Assembly: GCF_000685035.1 (NCBI RefSeq)
Contig: NZ_BAYB01000029.1
Span: 1-64,000 of the forward strand
Direction of reading: 5' to 3'
Source of the DNA: Paraburkholderia ferrariae NBRC 106233
Lineage (GTDB): Bacteria > Pseudomonadota > Gammaproteobacteria > Burkholderiales > Burkholderiaceae
DNA length: 64,000 bases
The notes beneath the pieces are model-generated. The model searched no databases. It saw only the letters and a program-made list of their open reading frames with translations, and was not told where the DNA came from. The translations under genes were made by a program, and so were the position numbers. Below, one piece after another: positions 52,553 through 60,048 of this stretch (position 1 is the first letter of the stretch; each line of letters starts with the position of its first letter).

Positions 52553-53733
52553 TCGAGGCGGCACAGTTCGTCGAGGCGGCGCGCGCGCGCGGCTTCGAGT
52601 GGTACGCGGGCGTACCGTGCTCGTTTCTCACGCCGTTCATCAACTACGTGCTGCAGGACGAGTCGCTGCACTACGTTTCGGCGGCCAACGAAGGCGATGC
52701 CGTGGCGCTGATCGCGGGCGTCGCGCTCGCGGGCAAGCGCGGCATCACGATGATGCAGAACTCGGGCCTCGGCAACGCCGTGAGCCCGCTCACCTCGCTC
52801 ACGTGGACCTTCCGTCTGCCGCAACTGCTGATCGTGACGTGGCGCGGCCAGCCTGGCGTTGCCGACGAGCCGCAGCACGCGCTGATGGGCCCCGTCACGC
52901 CGCAGATGCTGGAGACCATGGAGATTCCGTGGGAGACGTTTCCCACCGGGACCGACCAGATCGCGCCGGCGCTGGAGCGCGCGATTCGCCATATGGACGA
53001 AACGGGCCGCCCCTATGCGCTCGTGATGCAGAAGGGCAGCGTCGCGCCGGTCGAACTCAAGGATGGTGCCGCGCCCGCGAAGCATGCGCTCGCTGTGGCG
53101 CAGCCGAAGTGGACCGGCAGGACTGCCGATGAATGGCCGTCGCGCCGCGATGCGCTCGAACGCGTGATCGCGGGCACGCCGGCCGATTCGACGGTGGTGG
53201 TCGCCTCCACCGGTTTTTGCGGCCGCGAGTTGTATGCGCTAGACGACCGCGCCAATCAGCTCTACATGGTCGGCTCGATGGGCTGCGTCACGCCGTTCGC
53301 GCTTGGACTCGCGCTTGCGCGCCCCGACCTGAACGTGGTCGCGCTCGACGGCGACGGTGCCGCGTTGATGCGCATGGGCGCGTTTGCGACGCTCGGCGCG
53401 TATGGCCCTTCGAACCTCACGCACGTGCTGCTCGACAACGGCGCGCACGACTCGACGGGCGGTCAGGCCACGGTCTCGCAGCAGGTGTCGTTCGCGAACG
53501 TCGCCGCGGCGTGCGGCTATGCCGACGCTGCCGAAAGCGACGACCTCGCCGCGCTCGACGAAGTACTGGCCGCTGCGCGCGAGCGCCGTGCCGGTGCCAA
53601 CGGCGTGAGCGGCACGCGCTTCGTGCGCATTACGATCCGCCGCGGCACGCCGGACGGCCTGCCGCGCCCCACGATTACGCCGCCCGATGTGAAGACACGC
53701 CTGATGCGCCACATCGGCGCACGCGCTCAATAA
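52549..53733 (+). CDS. Phosphonopyruvate decarboxylase
   Basis: A 394-residue thiamine-diphosphate enzyme that decarboxylates phosphonopyruvate to phosphonoacetaldehyde, pulling the unfavourable mutase step forward. The N-terminus (GVPCSFLTPFINYVLQDE; SAANEGDAVALIAGVALAG) and the cofactor motif GDGAALMRMGAFATLGAYG with LLDNGAHDSTGGQ are typical. Start overlaps the pepM stop by 4 bases. Confidence 0.94.
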   Translation: MIEAAQFVEAARARGFEWYAGVPCSFLTPFINYVLQDESLHYVSAANEGDAVALIAGVALAGKRGITMMQNSGLGNAVSPLTSLTWTFRLPQLLIVTWRGQPGVADEPQHALMGPVTPQMLETMEIPWETFPTGTDQIAPALERAIRHMDETGRPYALVMQKGSVAPVELKDGAAPAKHALAVAQPKWTGRTADEWPSRRDALERVIAGTPADSTVVVASTGFCGRELYALDDRANQLYMVGSMGCVTPFALGLALARPDLNVVALDGDGAALMRMGAFATLGAYGPSNLTHVLLDNGAHDSTGGQATVSQQVSFANVAAACGYADAAESDDLAALDEVLAAARERRAGANGVSGTRFVRITIRRGTPDGLPRPTITPPDVKTRLMRHIGARAQ

Positions 53734-53743
53734 GGAGTTGCCG

Positions 53744-54811
53744 ATGCTGTTGCTCAACCCCGGCCCCGTCACGCTGACCGAACGCGTGCGCCGCAGCCTG
53801 CTGCAGGAAGACCTGTGCCATCGCGAAAGCGAGTTCTTCGACGTGCAGGAAGAAGCGCGCACGCGCCTCGTGGACGTCTATGGCCTCGACGCGACCCAAT
53901 GGCAAGCTGTCCTGATGACCGGCTCCGGCACCGCGGCGGTCGAGAGCATGATCTCGTCGCTCGTGCCCGCTGACGGCAAACTGCTGATCGTCGAAAACGG
54001 CGTGTATGGCGAGCGCATCACGCAGATCGCGAAGCAGTACGGCATCGCCTATGAAGTCGAGAAGCACGACTGGATGCAGGCGCCCGATCTCGCGCGCATC
54101 GTGGCGCACCTCGATGCGGACCGCGCGATCACGCACGTCGCGATCATCCATCACGAAACCACCACGGGCCGCCTGAACGACCTGCGCGCGCTGGGCGAGG
54201 CATGCCGCGCGCGCGGCGTGCAGATGCTCGTGGATGGCGTGAGCAGCTTCGGCGCGGAGACGATCGACTTCGGCGACACCAGCATTGCCGCCGTGGCCGC
54301 AACCGCGAACAAGTGCCTGCACGGCGTGCCTGGCGCAGCCTTCGTGATCGTGCGCCGCGCGGCGCTGGCGAACGCGGCGAGCCGGACTTACTACCTCGAC
54401 CTCAAGCGCCTCGCTACGCTGCAGGATCAGCGCAACACGCCGTTTACGCCCTCGGTGCATGCGTATTACGCGCTGGTCGAAGCGCTGCGCGAACTGGCCG
54501 ACGAAGGCGGCTGGCAGGCGCGCCACGCGCGTTATGCGGCGCTTTCGGAGCAGGTGCGCGCGGGACTCGCCGCGCGCGGCATGCCGAGCGTGCTGCCTAA
54601 GGACGAATCGTCGGTGGTGCTGCGCGCGTTCCGCTTGCCGCAAGGCGTGGATTATCCGAAGCTGCACGACGCGCTGAAGGCGCGCGGCTTCGTGATTTAC
54701 GCGGGGCAGGGCGGCCTTTCCGCCGAGTTGTTCCGCATTTCCACCATGGGCGACATCCACGCGCCCGATGTCGAGCGGCTGCTGGCTGCGTTCGACGAGA
54801 TCGTGCGCTGA
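53744..54811 (+). CDS. phnW: 2-aminoethylphosphonate aminotransferase
   Basis: A 355-residue class V PLP aminotransferase of the PhnW type. ANKCLHGVPGAAF carries the PLP lysine; the N-terminus LLLNPGPVTLTERVRRSLLQ is diagnostic. In degradation pathways this enzyme consumes 2-aminoethylphosphonate, but with PepM and the decarboxylase upstream its likely role here is to make it from phosphonoacetaldehyde. AAGGAG is six bases before the ATG; the TTG two codons earlier is less likely. Last gene of the four-gene operon. Confidence 0.93.
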   Translation: MLLLNPGPVTLTERVRRSLLQEDLCHRESEFFDVQEEARTRLVDVYGLDATQWQAVLMTGSGTAAVESMISSLVPADGKLLIVENGVYGERITQIAKQYGIAYEVEKHDWMQAPDLARIVAHLDADRAITHVAIIHHETTTGRLNDLRALGEACRARGVQMLVDGVSSFGAETIDFGDTSIAAVAATANKCLHGVPGAAFVIVRRAALANAASRTYYLDLKRLATLQDQRNTPFTPSVHAYYALVEALRELADEGGWQARHARYAALSEQVRAGLAARGMPSVLPKDESSVVLRAFRLPQGVDYPKLHDALKARGFVIYAGQGGLSAELFRISTMGDIHAPDVERLLAAFDEIVR

Positions 54812-54830
54812 GCGCGCATGACGATTGACG

Positions 54831-54860
54831 GCCAGGCCGGAATCGTTATTCCGGGCTGGC
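54831..54860. repeat. Long inverted repeat between phnW and the HxlR gene
   Basis: A 12-bp stem with a single mismatch (54831-54842 with 54849-54860) and a six-base loop, just past the phnW stop. There is no T-run, so it could be a Rho-assisted stop, an operator for the HxlR regulator, or an mRNA hairpin hiding the HxlR start, whose likely codon lies in its right arm. Confidence 0.65.
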
Positions 54861-55308
54861 CAGGCAAAAGAGTTTCGCGGATTCGCCCTGCCCTGTCGGC
54901 CGCGCGGCCGATATCGTGGGAGACCGGTGGGCCCTTCTGATCGTGCGCGATGCGTTCGACGGGGTGCGTCGTTTCAGCGACTTTCTCGCAAGTCTTGGCG
55001 TGGCTCGCAACATTCTCTCGGACCGGCTCAAGATGCTGGTGGAAGCGGGCGTGCTGGAAAGCGTGCCCGCTTCGGACGGCAGTGCGTATCAGGAGTATGT
55101 CCTGACGAAGAAGGGCGAGGGGCTCTTCCCCGTGATCGTCATGCTGCGCCAGTGGGGCGAGGCGAACCTGTTTCCCGCGGGGGAGAAGCGCGCCGTGCTG
55201 ATCGATCGAAAAAGCGGGCGCGCGGTCAAGAAGCAGACGCTGCGGCATGACGATGGCCGGCCTTTGAATGCGGGCAATACGGAAGTTAAAAGACCGGATA
55301 CGCCTTAA
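54856..55308 (+). CDS. HxlR family transcriptional regulator, non-ATG start
   Basis: About 150 residues of an HxlR winged-helix regulator. The conserved family opening reads KSFADSPCPVGRAADIVGDR, with the Cys-Pro-Val motif that is redox-active in some members, then WALLIVRDAFDGVRRFSDF and LGVARNILSDRLKMLVEAGV. This opening extends upstream of the first ATG/GTG: GTG 54916 would cut it off, and an in-frame stop at 54826 leaves only CTG 54856 as a start that preserves it. I use that CTG tentatively. It may regulate the phosphonate operon, by position only. Confidence 0.72.
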   Translation: MARQKSFADSPCPVGRAADIVGDRWALLIVRDAFDGVRRFSDFLASLGVARNILSDRLKMLVEAGVLESVPASDGSAYQEYVLTKKGEGLFPVIVMLRQWGEANLFPAGEKRAVLIDRKSGRAVKKQTLRHDDGRPLNAGNTEVKRPDTP

Positions 55309-55674
55309 ATGTGTGGGTGGAATGCTGGTGCGGCATCGGTGCTAATGAAAATAGCTGTGCTTGGCTGGCAGGCTGCTGAAATACCTCTGAAACACGTCAT
55401 CGCCGGGTTTGAAGGCCGACTATCCGGCCATCGGAATCTCCATTGCGTCTATCCGTTTGCTGTCGGTTGCCATCTATGTGGGGAGCCGTTGCTCGACCCG
55501 AATTCAGTCTAGTCTAATGGAATCGGGGGTGAATCATGGATAGCCTCATAAAGTTAGGAGTGCGTTTCTGTTTCGGATTCTCGGCTACATAGCCTGCTAA
55601 ACCGATGTGAGGTGGAGTGTCAGAACTTTCATCTGACCCGCGCAACTCCGACGGCATAGGGAGAAGGTGATTCG
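55309..55674. other. Left edge of the toxin-immunity island
   Basis: 366 bases with lower GC than the phosphonate operon and no convincing gene; a 67-codon frame at 55309 has no ribosome binding site or resemblance. It ends in a good ribosome binding site (GGGAGAAGG) for the next gene. Confidence 0.4.
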
Positions 55675-56157
55675 ATGATCGATATTCGAAAAGAAGTTGA
55701 GAAACGCCTGTCGGTGCTATGCGGGTTGGAACTGAGTGGCGTGAACCATGCCACCGATATGCTTACGTTGAGCTTTGGTCCGCTGCGGCAAGTTACCAAC
55801 TTTAAAGGCGTGGCGAAGTCTGTCGGCGCGTGGGCGCTGCATGTCCAATGTGCGTGGCGGCTAGAGGAAGCGGGCCACGCCATGGCAACGGAAGCTGATC
55901 TTCGCGGCCCGGATGAGAAAGCGCACGCGAGCGCCCGCTGTCTTCAAGGGATCTTGCTTGCGCGCGGTTTCTCGGCAGTTGAAGCTGTGACGGCTCATGA
56001 GGCGGGCGGCCTGGATCTTCTCCTGTCGCACGGTTTTCTCCTTACCGTCGTTCCGGATGGTGTGGCGGGTGAAGAAGATTGGCGGTTCTTTGTGCCTGGT
56101 TCTAACGCAGAACACTTTGTGATTAGAGGTGGAAAAATTGATCCTGGGGGCATATAA
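55675..56157 (+). CDS. Hypothetical protein in the toxin island, immunity-like
   Basis: A 160-residue soluble protein I do not recognise by family. It has a helical N-terminus (MIDIRKEVEKRLSVLCGLEL), a WALHVQCAWRLE strand, and a beta-rich end (GEEDWRFFVPGSNAEHFVIR). GGGAGAAGG seven bases upstream gives a strong start. It precedes an orphan toxin tail and its small size and setting suggest an immunity protein, but this is inference. Confidence 0.55.
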   Translation: MIDIRKEVEKRLSVLCGLELSGVNHATDMLTLSFGPLRQVTNFKGVAKSVGAWALHVQCAWRLEEAGHAMATEADLRGPDEKAHASARCLQGILLARGFSAVEAVTAHEAGGLDLLLSHGFLLTVVPDGVAGEEDWRFFVPGSNAEHFVIRGGKIDPGGI

Positions 56158-56200
56158 CGGTATGCCGTATTATATTCTCGCGACCTGTTTTATTAAGTGA
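56153..56200 (+). pseudogene. Relic C-terminus of a second RNase A-like toxin
   Basis: Fifteen codons and a stop, reading YNGMPYYILATCFIK, almost the same as the end of the intact toxin (YNGMPYYILTSFLE). Most DNA differences are at third codon positions, so it was once translated. Upstream of 56153 the resemblance stops sharply, and the frame's 5' sequence is not toxin, so this is a recombination scar, not a gene. The stop overlaps the GTG start of the next immunity-like gene, as in intact toxin-immunity pairs. Confidence 0.75.
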
Positions 56201-56625
56201 CGGAAATCGATGAAATGAACGTCATAGCGGAAATGCTTGCAGAGCGATCGCCTGGTGAGATCAGGGTGTCCGTCGTTGTTGATTATTCTGGTAATTTATC
56301 AATAATTCTTCAGAAATTTGGATTGAAGCCTGATGTCAGTGAACTAACAGAGCGAGACAGGGATTGCGCAGTATCTATCCTGACAAATTTGCTATGGAAA
56401 GACCAGGCGTATGGCTGCGAACGCATGCAGGAAGATCGGGCGCGATTTTTCGCTGAAAAGATTATCGAAGAAAATGAATGCAAAAATAGTCGATACTTTT
56501 CAAATGGAAGTTCAATAATACAGGGTTCATGGTACCCTTTTACTGATTCTACTTTTGACTCGGGAATCGTGATGTCGAATGGCGACGGCCGATATTTTTG
56601 TATGTGGTTTGAGGGCGAGGATTAA
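56197..56625 (+). CDS. Orphan immunity-like protein
   Basis: A 142-residue acidic soluble protein with low GC (down to about 30% locally), unlike its surroundings. Its GTG start overlaps the stop of the relic toxin tail (GTGA), the same arrangement as the intact toxin and its immunity gene. It ends in a beta-rich stretch (NGSSIIQGSWYPFTDSTF; SNGDGRYFCMWFEGED). I infer it protects against the lost toxin; it is not similar to the other two immunity proteins. Confidence 0.6.
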   Translation: MTEIDEMNVIAEMLAERSPGEIRVSVVVDYSGNLSIILQKFGLKPDVSELTERDRDCAVSILTNLLWKDQAYGCERMQEDRARFFAEKIIEENECKNSRYFSNGSSIIQGSWYPFTDSTFDSGIVMSNGDGRYFCMWFEGED

Positions 56626-56793
56626 GCGAGGAATCCCACTCCCAGATCGCCATGACTGGAGCGCGGTACGAAGTGTCTGACTTATGCACTTCGACTATTT
56701 GACTTGCCGCACGCAAGAATCATCCATCGCCCATTCCAGAGGCGGAATCTGACTGTTAGCCTGGAAGCTTTGGCAATCAGGAGTACGGATCAG

Positions 56794-57624
56794 ATGTCGT
56801 ATCAACAGGATTCAGACAGCGTGCGCGTGGTACTGAGCGCTCCGCAACTGGCGGCGGTACTTTCCCGCCAGTCGATTAGCCAGTCCGAAATGCTGTCCAA
56901 CCGGCTATGGGGCGGTTTGCAGGTTGTCGGCGGGGTACTGGAAATGGTCGGCGCGGCGGCGCTCTGTGTGCTGCCGGAGCCGACGATGGCCAGCAAGGCC
57001 GGGTGTGTCGTGTTTGGCGTGCATGGTTCGGATACGGTGGCGACGGGACTCCGCCAGCTCTGGACAGCCCGCGATACGGCCTCGTTGACCCAGTTGGGCA
57101 CAACCAGGCTGGCTGAGGCGATGAACGCCAGCCCCGAGATGGCAAACAATATCGGCCTGTCGCTGGATATGGTCGTGCCGTTCGGCTTTGCCGGCTCGAT
57201 CAAGGCCGCCCGTGTAGCCAGCGTTACAATGGGCCGCATCGATCTGCAGATGCATGAGGCGAAGGCAGGTAGCTGGGTTGGTGGACATACGATTGAAAAG
57301 CATGTCGCTCGCACCGAAGCTCAACTGCGGGAACGGTTGGCGAATGAAACCGACAGGAAAGTGGTTTCGTCCTTCACTAACCTGGAAACCGCAGAACGCG
57401 TTATTTCCAGGGTAATGCAGGCTAACGCCTCAAGAATCAGGAATTGGTCCCAATCGTCGGTAACCTATCCGTTGATCTTGAAAGGTAGCGCTGGCGAAAA
57501 CGCGGGTTACGGCATTGTGCGTACGACAGGAAAGCTCGTGCCTTTGAGCAATGTGCAGATTGTTTTGAGGCGCAAGGAATATAACGGCATGCCGTATTAC
57601 ATACTGACATCTTTTCTGGAGTGA
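56794..57624 (+). CDS. RNase A-like (CdiA-CT type) toxin with hydrophobic pre-toxin module
   Basis: A 276-residue polymorphic toxin. Residues about 1-165 have a long hydrophobic Gly/Ala-rich segment (GGLQVVGGVLEMVGAAALCV; NIGLSLDMVVPFGFAGSIKA), as seen in secreted-effector N-terminal modules; there is no Sec signal. The C-terminal part from GGHTIEKHVARTEAQLRERL to YNGMPYYILTSFLE matches the bacterial RNase A-like fold (PF18431 type) of CdiA C-terminal nucleases, with the His of GGHTIEKH as likely catalytic residue. AGGAG lies ten bases before the ATG. The next gene, overlapping by 4 bases, is its immunity protein. No VgrG, PAAR or CdiB is nearby, so the delivery route is unknown. Confidence 0.82.
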   Translation: MSYQQDSDSVRVVLSAPQLAAVLSRQSISQSEMLSNRLWGGLQVVGGVLEMVGAAALCVLPEPTMASKAGCVVFGVHGSDTVATGLRQLWTARDTASLTQLGTTRLAEAMNASPEMANNIGLSLDMVVPFGFAGSIKAARVASVTMGRIDLQMHEAKAGSWVGGHTIEKHVARTEAQLRERLANETDRKVVSSFTNLETAERVISRVMQANASRIRNWSQSSVTYPLILKGSAGENAGYGIVRTTGKLVPLSNVQIVLRRKEYNGMPYYILTSFLE

Positions 57625-57920
57625 TAGTGGAAGGAGAGACCAAATATCCCAATCTGCAATTTCTTTTCGATGCGTATCTGAACCAGGACTACGATCTGTA
57701 CGGAGAGAAAATTTCAGACGTTTTGCGTGTTTATCGATCCGAGATAGATGAGAGCATGCGCCTGGGCGCAATCACGGAAATAGAGACGTTTAAGTCTGAG
57801 CATCGCGAGGATTTGGCCAGTGCGTTTGAATCCAATTTTGAACAGCAAATTTCACTAGCACCGAGCGGTTATACGGCGCAATCATTTCTTGAAGAGTTGA
57901 AGCGCCTTCTATGCGAGTGA
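57621..57920 (+). CDS. CdiI-like immunity protein
   Basis: A 99-residue acidic alpha-helical protein (KYPNLQFLFDAYLNQDYDLY; SGYTAQSFLEELKRLLCE) of the CdiI-type contact-dependent inhibition immunity family. The GTG start overlaps the toxin stop by 4 bases; a second GTG two codons on is the alternative. It should neutralise the upstream RNase. A related protein follows at 58144. Confidence 0.8.
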   Translation: MIVEGETKYPNLQFLFDAYLNQDYDLYGEKISDVLRVYRSEIDESMRLGAITEIETFKSEHREDLASAFESNFEQQISLAPSGYTAQSFLEELKRLLCE

Positions 57921-57944
57921 TCCGCTGGTCGCCGTGCGGCGATG

Positions 57945-58086
57945 ATGACGTTGTGCCTGAGCATCCAGTCATGATCCTTTCCGAAGGTCGAGTGGTCCCA
58001 CACCACATCGTCGATGGCAAGACTGAAAAACCAGCGAAACAGCATACCCTATGGGGTTGGCTCCACCGGCATGCGTTCGCGCAGGC
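57945..58086 (-). pseudogene. IS5-type transposase fragment
   Basis: On the minus strand a decayed piece of an IS5/IS1182-type transposase reads about RERMPVEPTP-stop-GMLFRWFFSLAIDD then VVWDHSTFGKDHDWMLRHN. The family's ERMLMEQIDYNLLFRWFVGL followed by DDxVWDHSTFSKNRDRLL is clearly recognisable, with an in-frame TAG and both ends missing. It lies between the two paralogous immunity genes, so the element or its loss shaped the duplication. Confidence 0.75.
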
Positions 58087-58143
58087 GCGAAGTCATCCAG
58101 CTTCGCCATGGTGAACGTCGCTTTGTATTACCGCTTACGTAGG

Positions 58144-58449
58144 ATGAACGCAAAAGTCATGCTATCAAGCCGCTACCCGAAACTGTACCAGTTGTTTGGC
58201 GCATACCTTAATCAAGATTCTGATTTATGGGGGGATACGATTCCGGAGATTGTTTCGTGCTACAGGAAGGATTGCGCGAGGGAAAGCCATCTTGCAATGA
58301 TTCACGAAATAGATTCGTTTATGAGCGAACACCAGGACGATCTGGATTCCGCGTTTGAAACGGATTACGGGCAAGATTTTGACCCGGCGTTGTGGGGCTA
58401 TACAACCGCTTCATTTCTCGACGAATTGAAACGTCTTCTAAGAGAGTAA
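58144..58449 (+). CDS. Second CdiI-like immunity protein
   Basis: A 101-residue protein about half identical to the immunity protein at 57621 (RYPKLYQLFGAYLNQDSDLW against KYPNLQFLFDAYLNQDYDLY; both end LDELKRLL or LEELKRLL). It has no toxin gene of its own. The start is uncertain (ATG 58144, 58159 or 58108 are possible). The DNA just past its stop resembles that past the first gene for about 25 bases, so the duplication included the 3' flank. Confidence 0.75.
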   Translation: MNAKVMLSSRYPKLYQLFGAYLNQDSDLWGDTIPEIVSCYRKDCARESHLAMIHEIDSFMSEHQDDLDSAFETDYGQDFDPALWGYTTASFLDELKRLLRE

Positions 58450-58493
58450 TCCATTGGTTACCGCGCGCAGGTGCTTCTATGCCACGTGCCCCT

Positions 58494-59717
58494 TCAATTC
58501 ACCACACGCTCACGCGCCGCCGCAACCACCGCCGCTTGCCTCGCCGGCTTGCGCCGCGCCCGCGCCTTTTTCAGCCAGATCAGAAAGCCCGTCACGCTGA
58601 GCACGGCGACGAACACACCGATGATGCTGACCGCAATGCGCCCCGCGAGCCCCGCGATGCGGCCCGAGTGCAGCGGAAACTGCAACTGCATGAAGACGTC
58701 GCCGGCCGTGCCGCGGCCCGGAACCTGCGCGCCGAGGAGCTTGCCCGAGCGAGCGTCCATCACGAGCCACGGATTGCCGAGACCGGCATCGCCGTGGCTG
58801 TTTCCCGCCGCGAAATAACCCACCGCGTAGATACCCAGCGATGGCACGTAGAAAAGGCCGCCCGGCGGTGCCGCCAGATTTTCGCGCCGGCCCGCTTCCG
58901 GCGCGGCGGCCACGATGCGTTCGCGGGCGCCCGTCTCTTCGTCCGCCGCGAGGAGCGGGCCGGGCGACGCCGTGCGGAACGGATCGGGTGTGAGCTTCGA
59001 AAAGAGCGAAACGACCGGGCGCACGACGGGCGTGGCGAGGTTCATCGAGATCGACGTGAGCGCGACGATCATCAGGAGTCCCCAGAGCCACACGCCGCCC
59101 GAGCGGTGCAGATCGAACGTGAGCGCGTAGCCGCCGCGCTTCACGCGAAACGCGAGCGATTTGCGCCAGCTCTTGAGGTTCGGAAACGCCAGCACGATCG
59201 CGACGAGTCCGTCGAGGAGCCAGACGATGCCGACCACGCCCATCGTCCACACACTCATATCGATGCCGGCGCGGCTGGGCAGAAACAGCGTGTAGTGAAA
59301 CTGGTAGATCGCGGGAATGAGGTTCAGGCGCGCGAGCGAAGGCTTGCCCCACAGGCGGCGGCCTTGCACCGCGCCTGTGACAGGGTCGAGCGACACTTCG
59401 TTGAAATCGAGCGCGTAGGGCGCTTGTGTGGCCGGATCGATGCGCGGCAGCACGCGCACGAGCAGCGTGCTGCCCGGTTCGATCGAGAGCGGCAGGTAGG
59501 TTACCTGCAGGCGCGGGTCGGCGGCTTCGAGGCGCTCGGCCAGTGTCACCGGCGGCAACGGCGTGCCGGCCGTGCGGGCCTGATAGAAGGACGGGTTGAG
59601 CCACGCGTCCAGTTCGTGGTCCCACGCGATCACGGCGCCGGTGAGCCCGGCGAGAAACAGGAAGGCCGCCGTGCCGAGGCCGAACCAGCGGTGCAGGCGG
59701 ACGAGCAGGGGTCTCAT
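58494..59717 (-). CDS. PepSY-associated transmembrane protein
   Basis: A 407-residue inner-membrane protein of the PepSY_TM family, with helices near residues 12-34, 150-175, 195-215 and 355-385. The N-terminal RLHRWFGLGTAAFLFLAGLT with GAVIAWDHELD, and later VYFDLHRSGGVWLWGLLMI, are typical, with His residues that may bind heme. Such proteins often reduce ferric-siderophores or serve in iron uptake. A Fur-box-like palindrome lies about 70 bases upstream. Confidence 0.9.
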   Translation of the reverse strand: MRPLLVRLHRWFGLGTAAFLFLAGLTGAVIAWDHELDAWLNPSFYQARTAGTPLPPVTLAERLEAADPRLQVTYLPLSIEPGSTLLVRVLPRIDPATQAPYALDFNEVSLDPVTGAVQGRRLWGKPSLARLNLIPAIYQFHYTLFLPSRAGIDMSVWTMGVVGIVWLLDGLVAIVLAFPNLKSWRKSLAFRVKRGGYALTFDLHRSGGVWLWGLLMIVALTSISMNLATPVVRPVVSLFSKLTPDPFRTASPGPLLAADEETGARERIVAAAPEAGRRENLAAPPGGLFYVPSLGIYAVGYFAAGNSHGDAGLGNPWLVMDARSGKLLGAQVPGRGTAGDVFMQLQFPLHSGRIAGLAGRIAVSIIGVFVAVLSVTGFLIWLKKARARRKPARQAAVVAAARERVVN

Positions 59718-59787
59718 GCGGCAGCGTCGGAACGCGCCGTGTTGCGAACAATCGCCATTGGAATTGCGGTCGTATCGATCGTGTAAA

Positions 59788-59802
59788 TGGGAATCGTTCG
59801 CA
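59788..59802. promoter_or_regulatory. Fur-box-like palindrome upstream of the PepSY gene
   Basis: TGGGAAT-C-GTTCGCA flanked by AAA and TTT is a near-symmetric 7-1-7 site resembling the TGATAAT/TGAGAAT Fur box, 71-85 bases before the PepSY start. It suggests iron repression. Confidence 0.5.
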
Positions 59803-60048
59803 TTTTACGGGTGCGGACACGAAGACGCAAGCTTCGCGAAAGGCGCCGGCGCGCGGCCTGTCTTGCCGGTGCGCGGGGCCGTCGCCGCACCGGGTCCGCC
59901 CGGACAAACGTTCGCTGATTCTCGCCACGACGCCGCAACGCCGCGCGCTCAGGTTACGCTGAAGAGGTTGCGACGTAACGTAACGCGAAGCAACGCGAAC
60001 GCCTCACCTCGCAGTCCCCGGCAACTCCACATCGAGCGGTCATTGTCC

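Noticed and set aside
55309..55512. 67-codon frame at the left edge of the toxin island
   Set aside because: No ribosome binding site, no resemblance, no continuing composition pattern.
57911..58114. 67-codon + strand frame downstream of the first immunity gene
   Set aside because: It is the antisense of the transposase relic and has no resemblance to a protein family.
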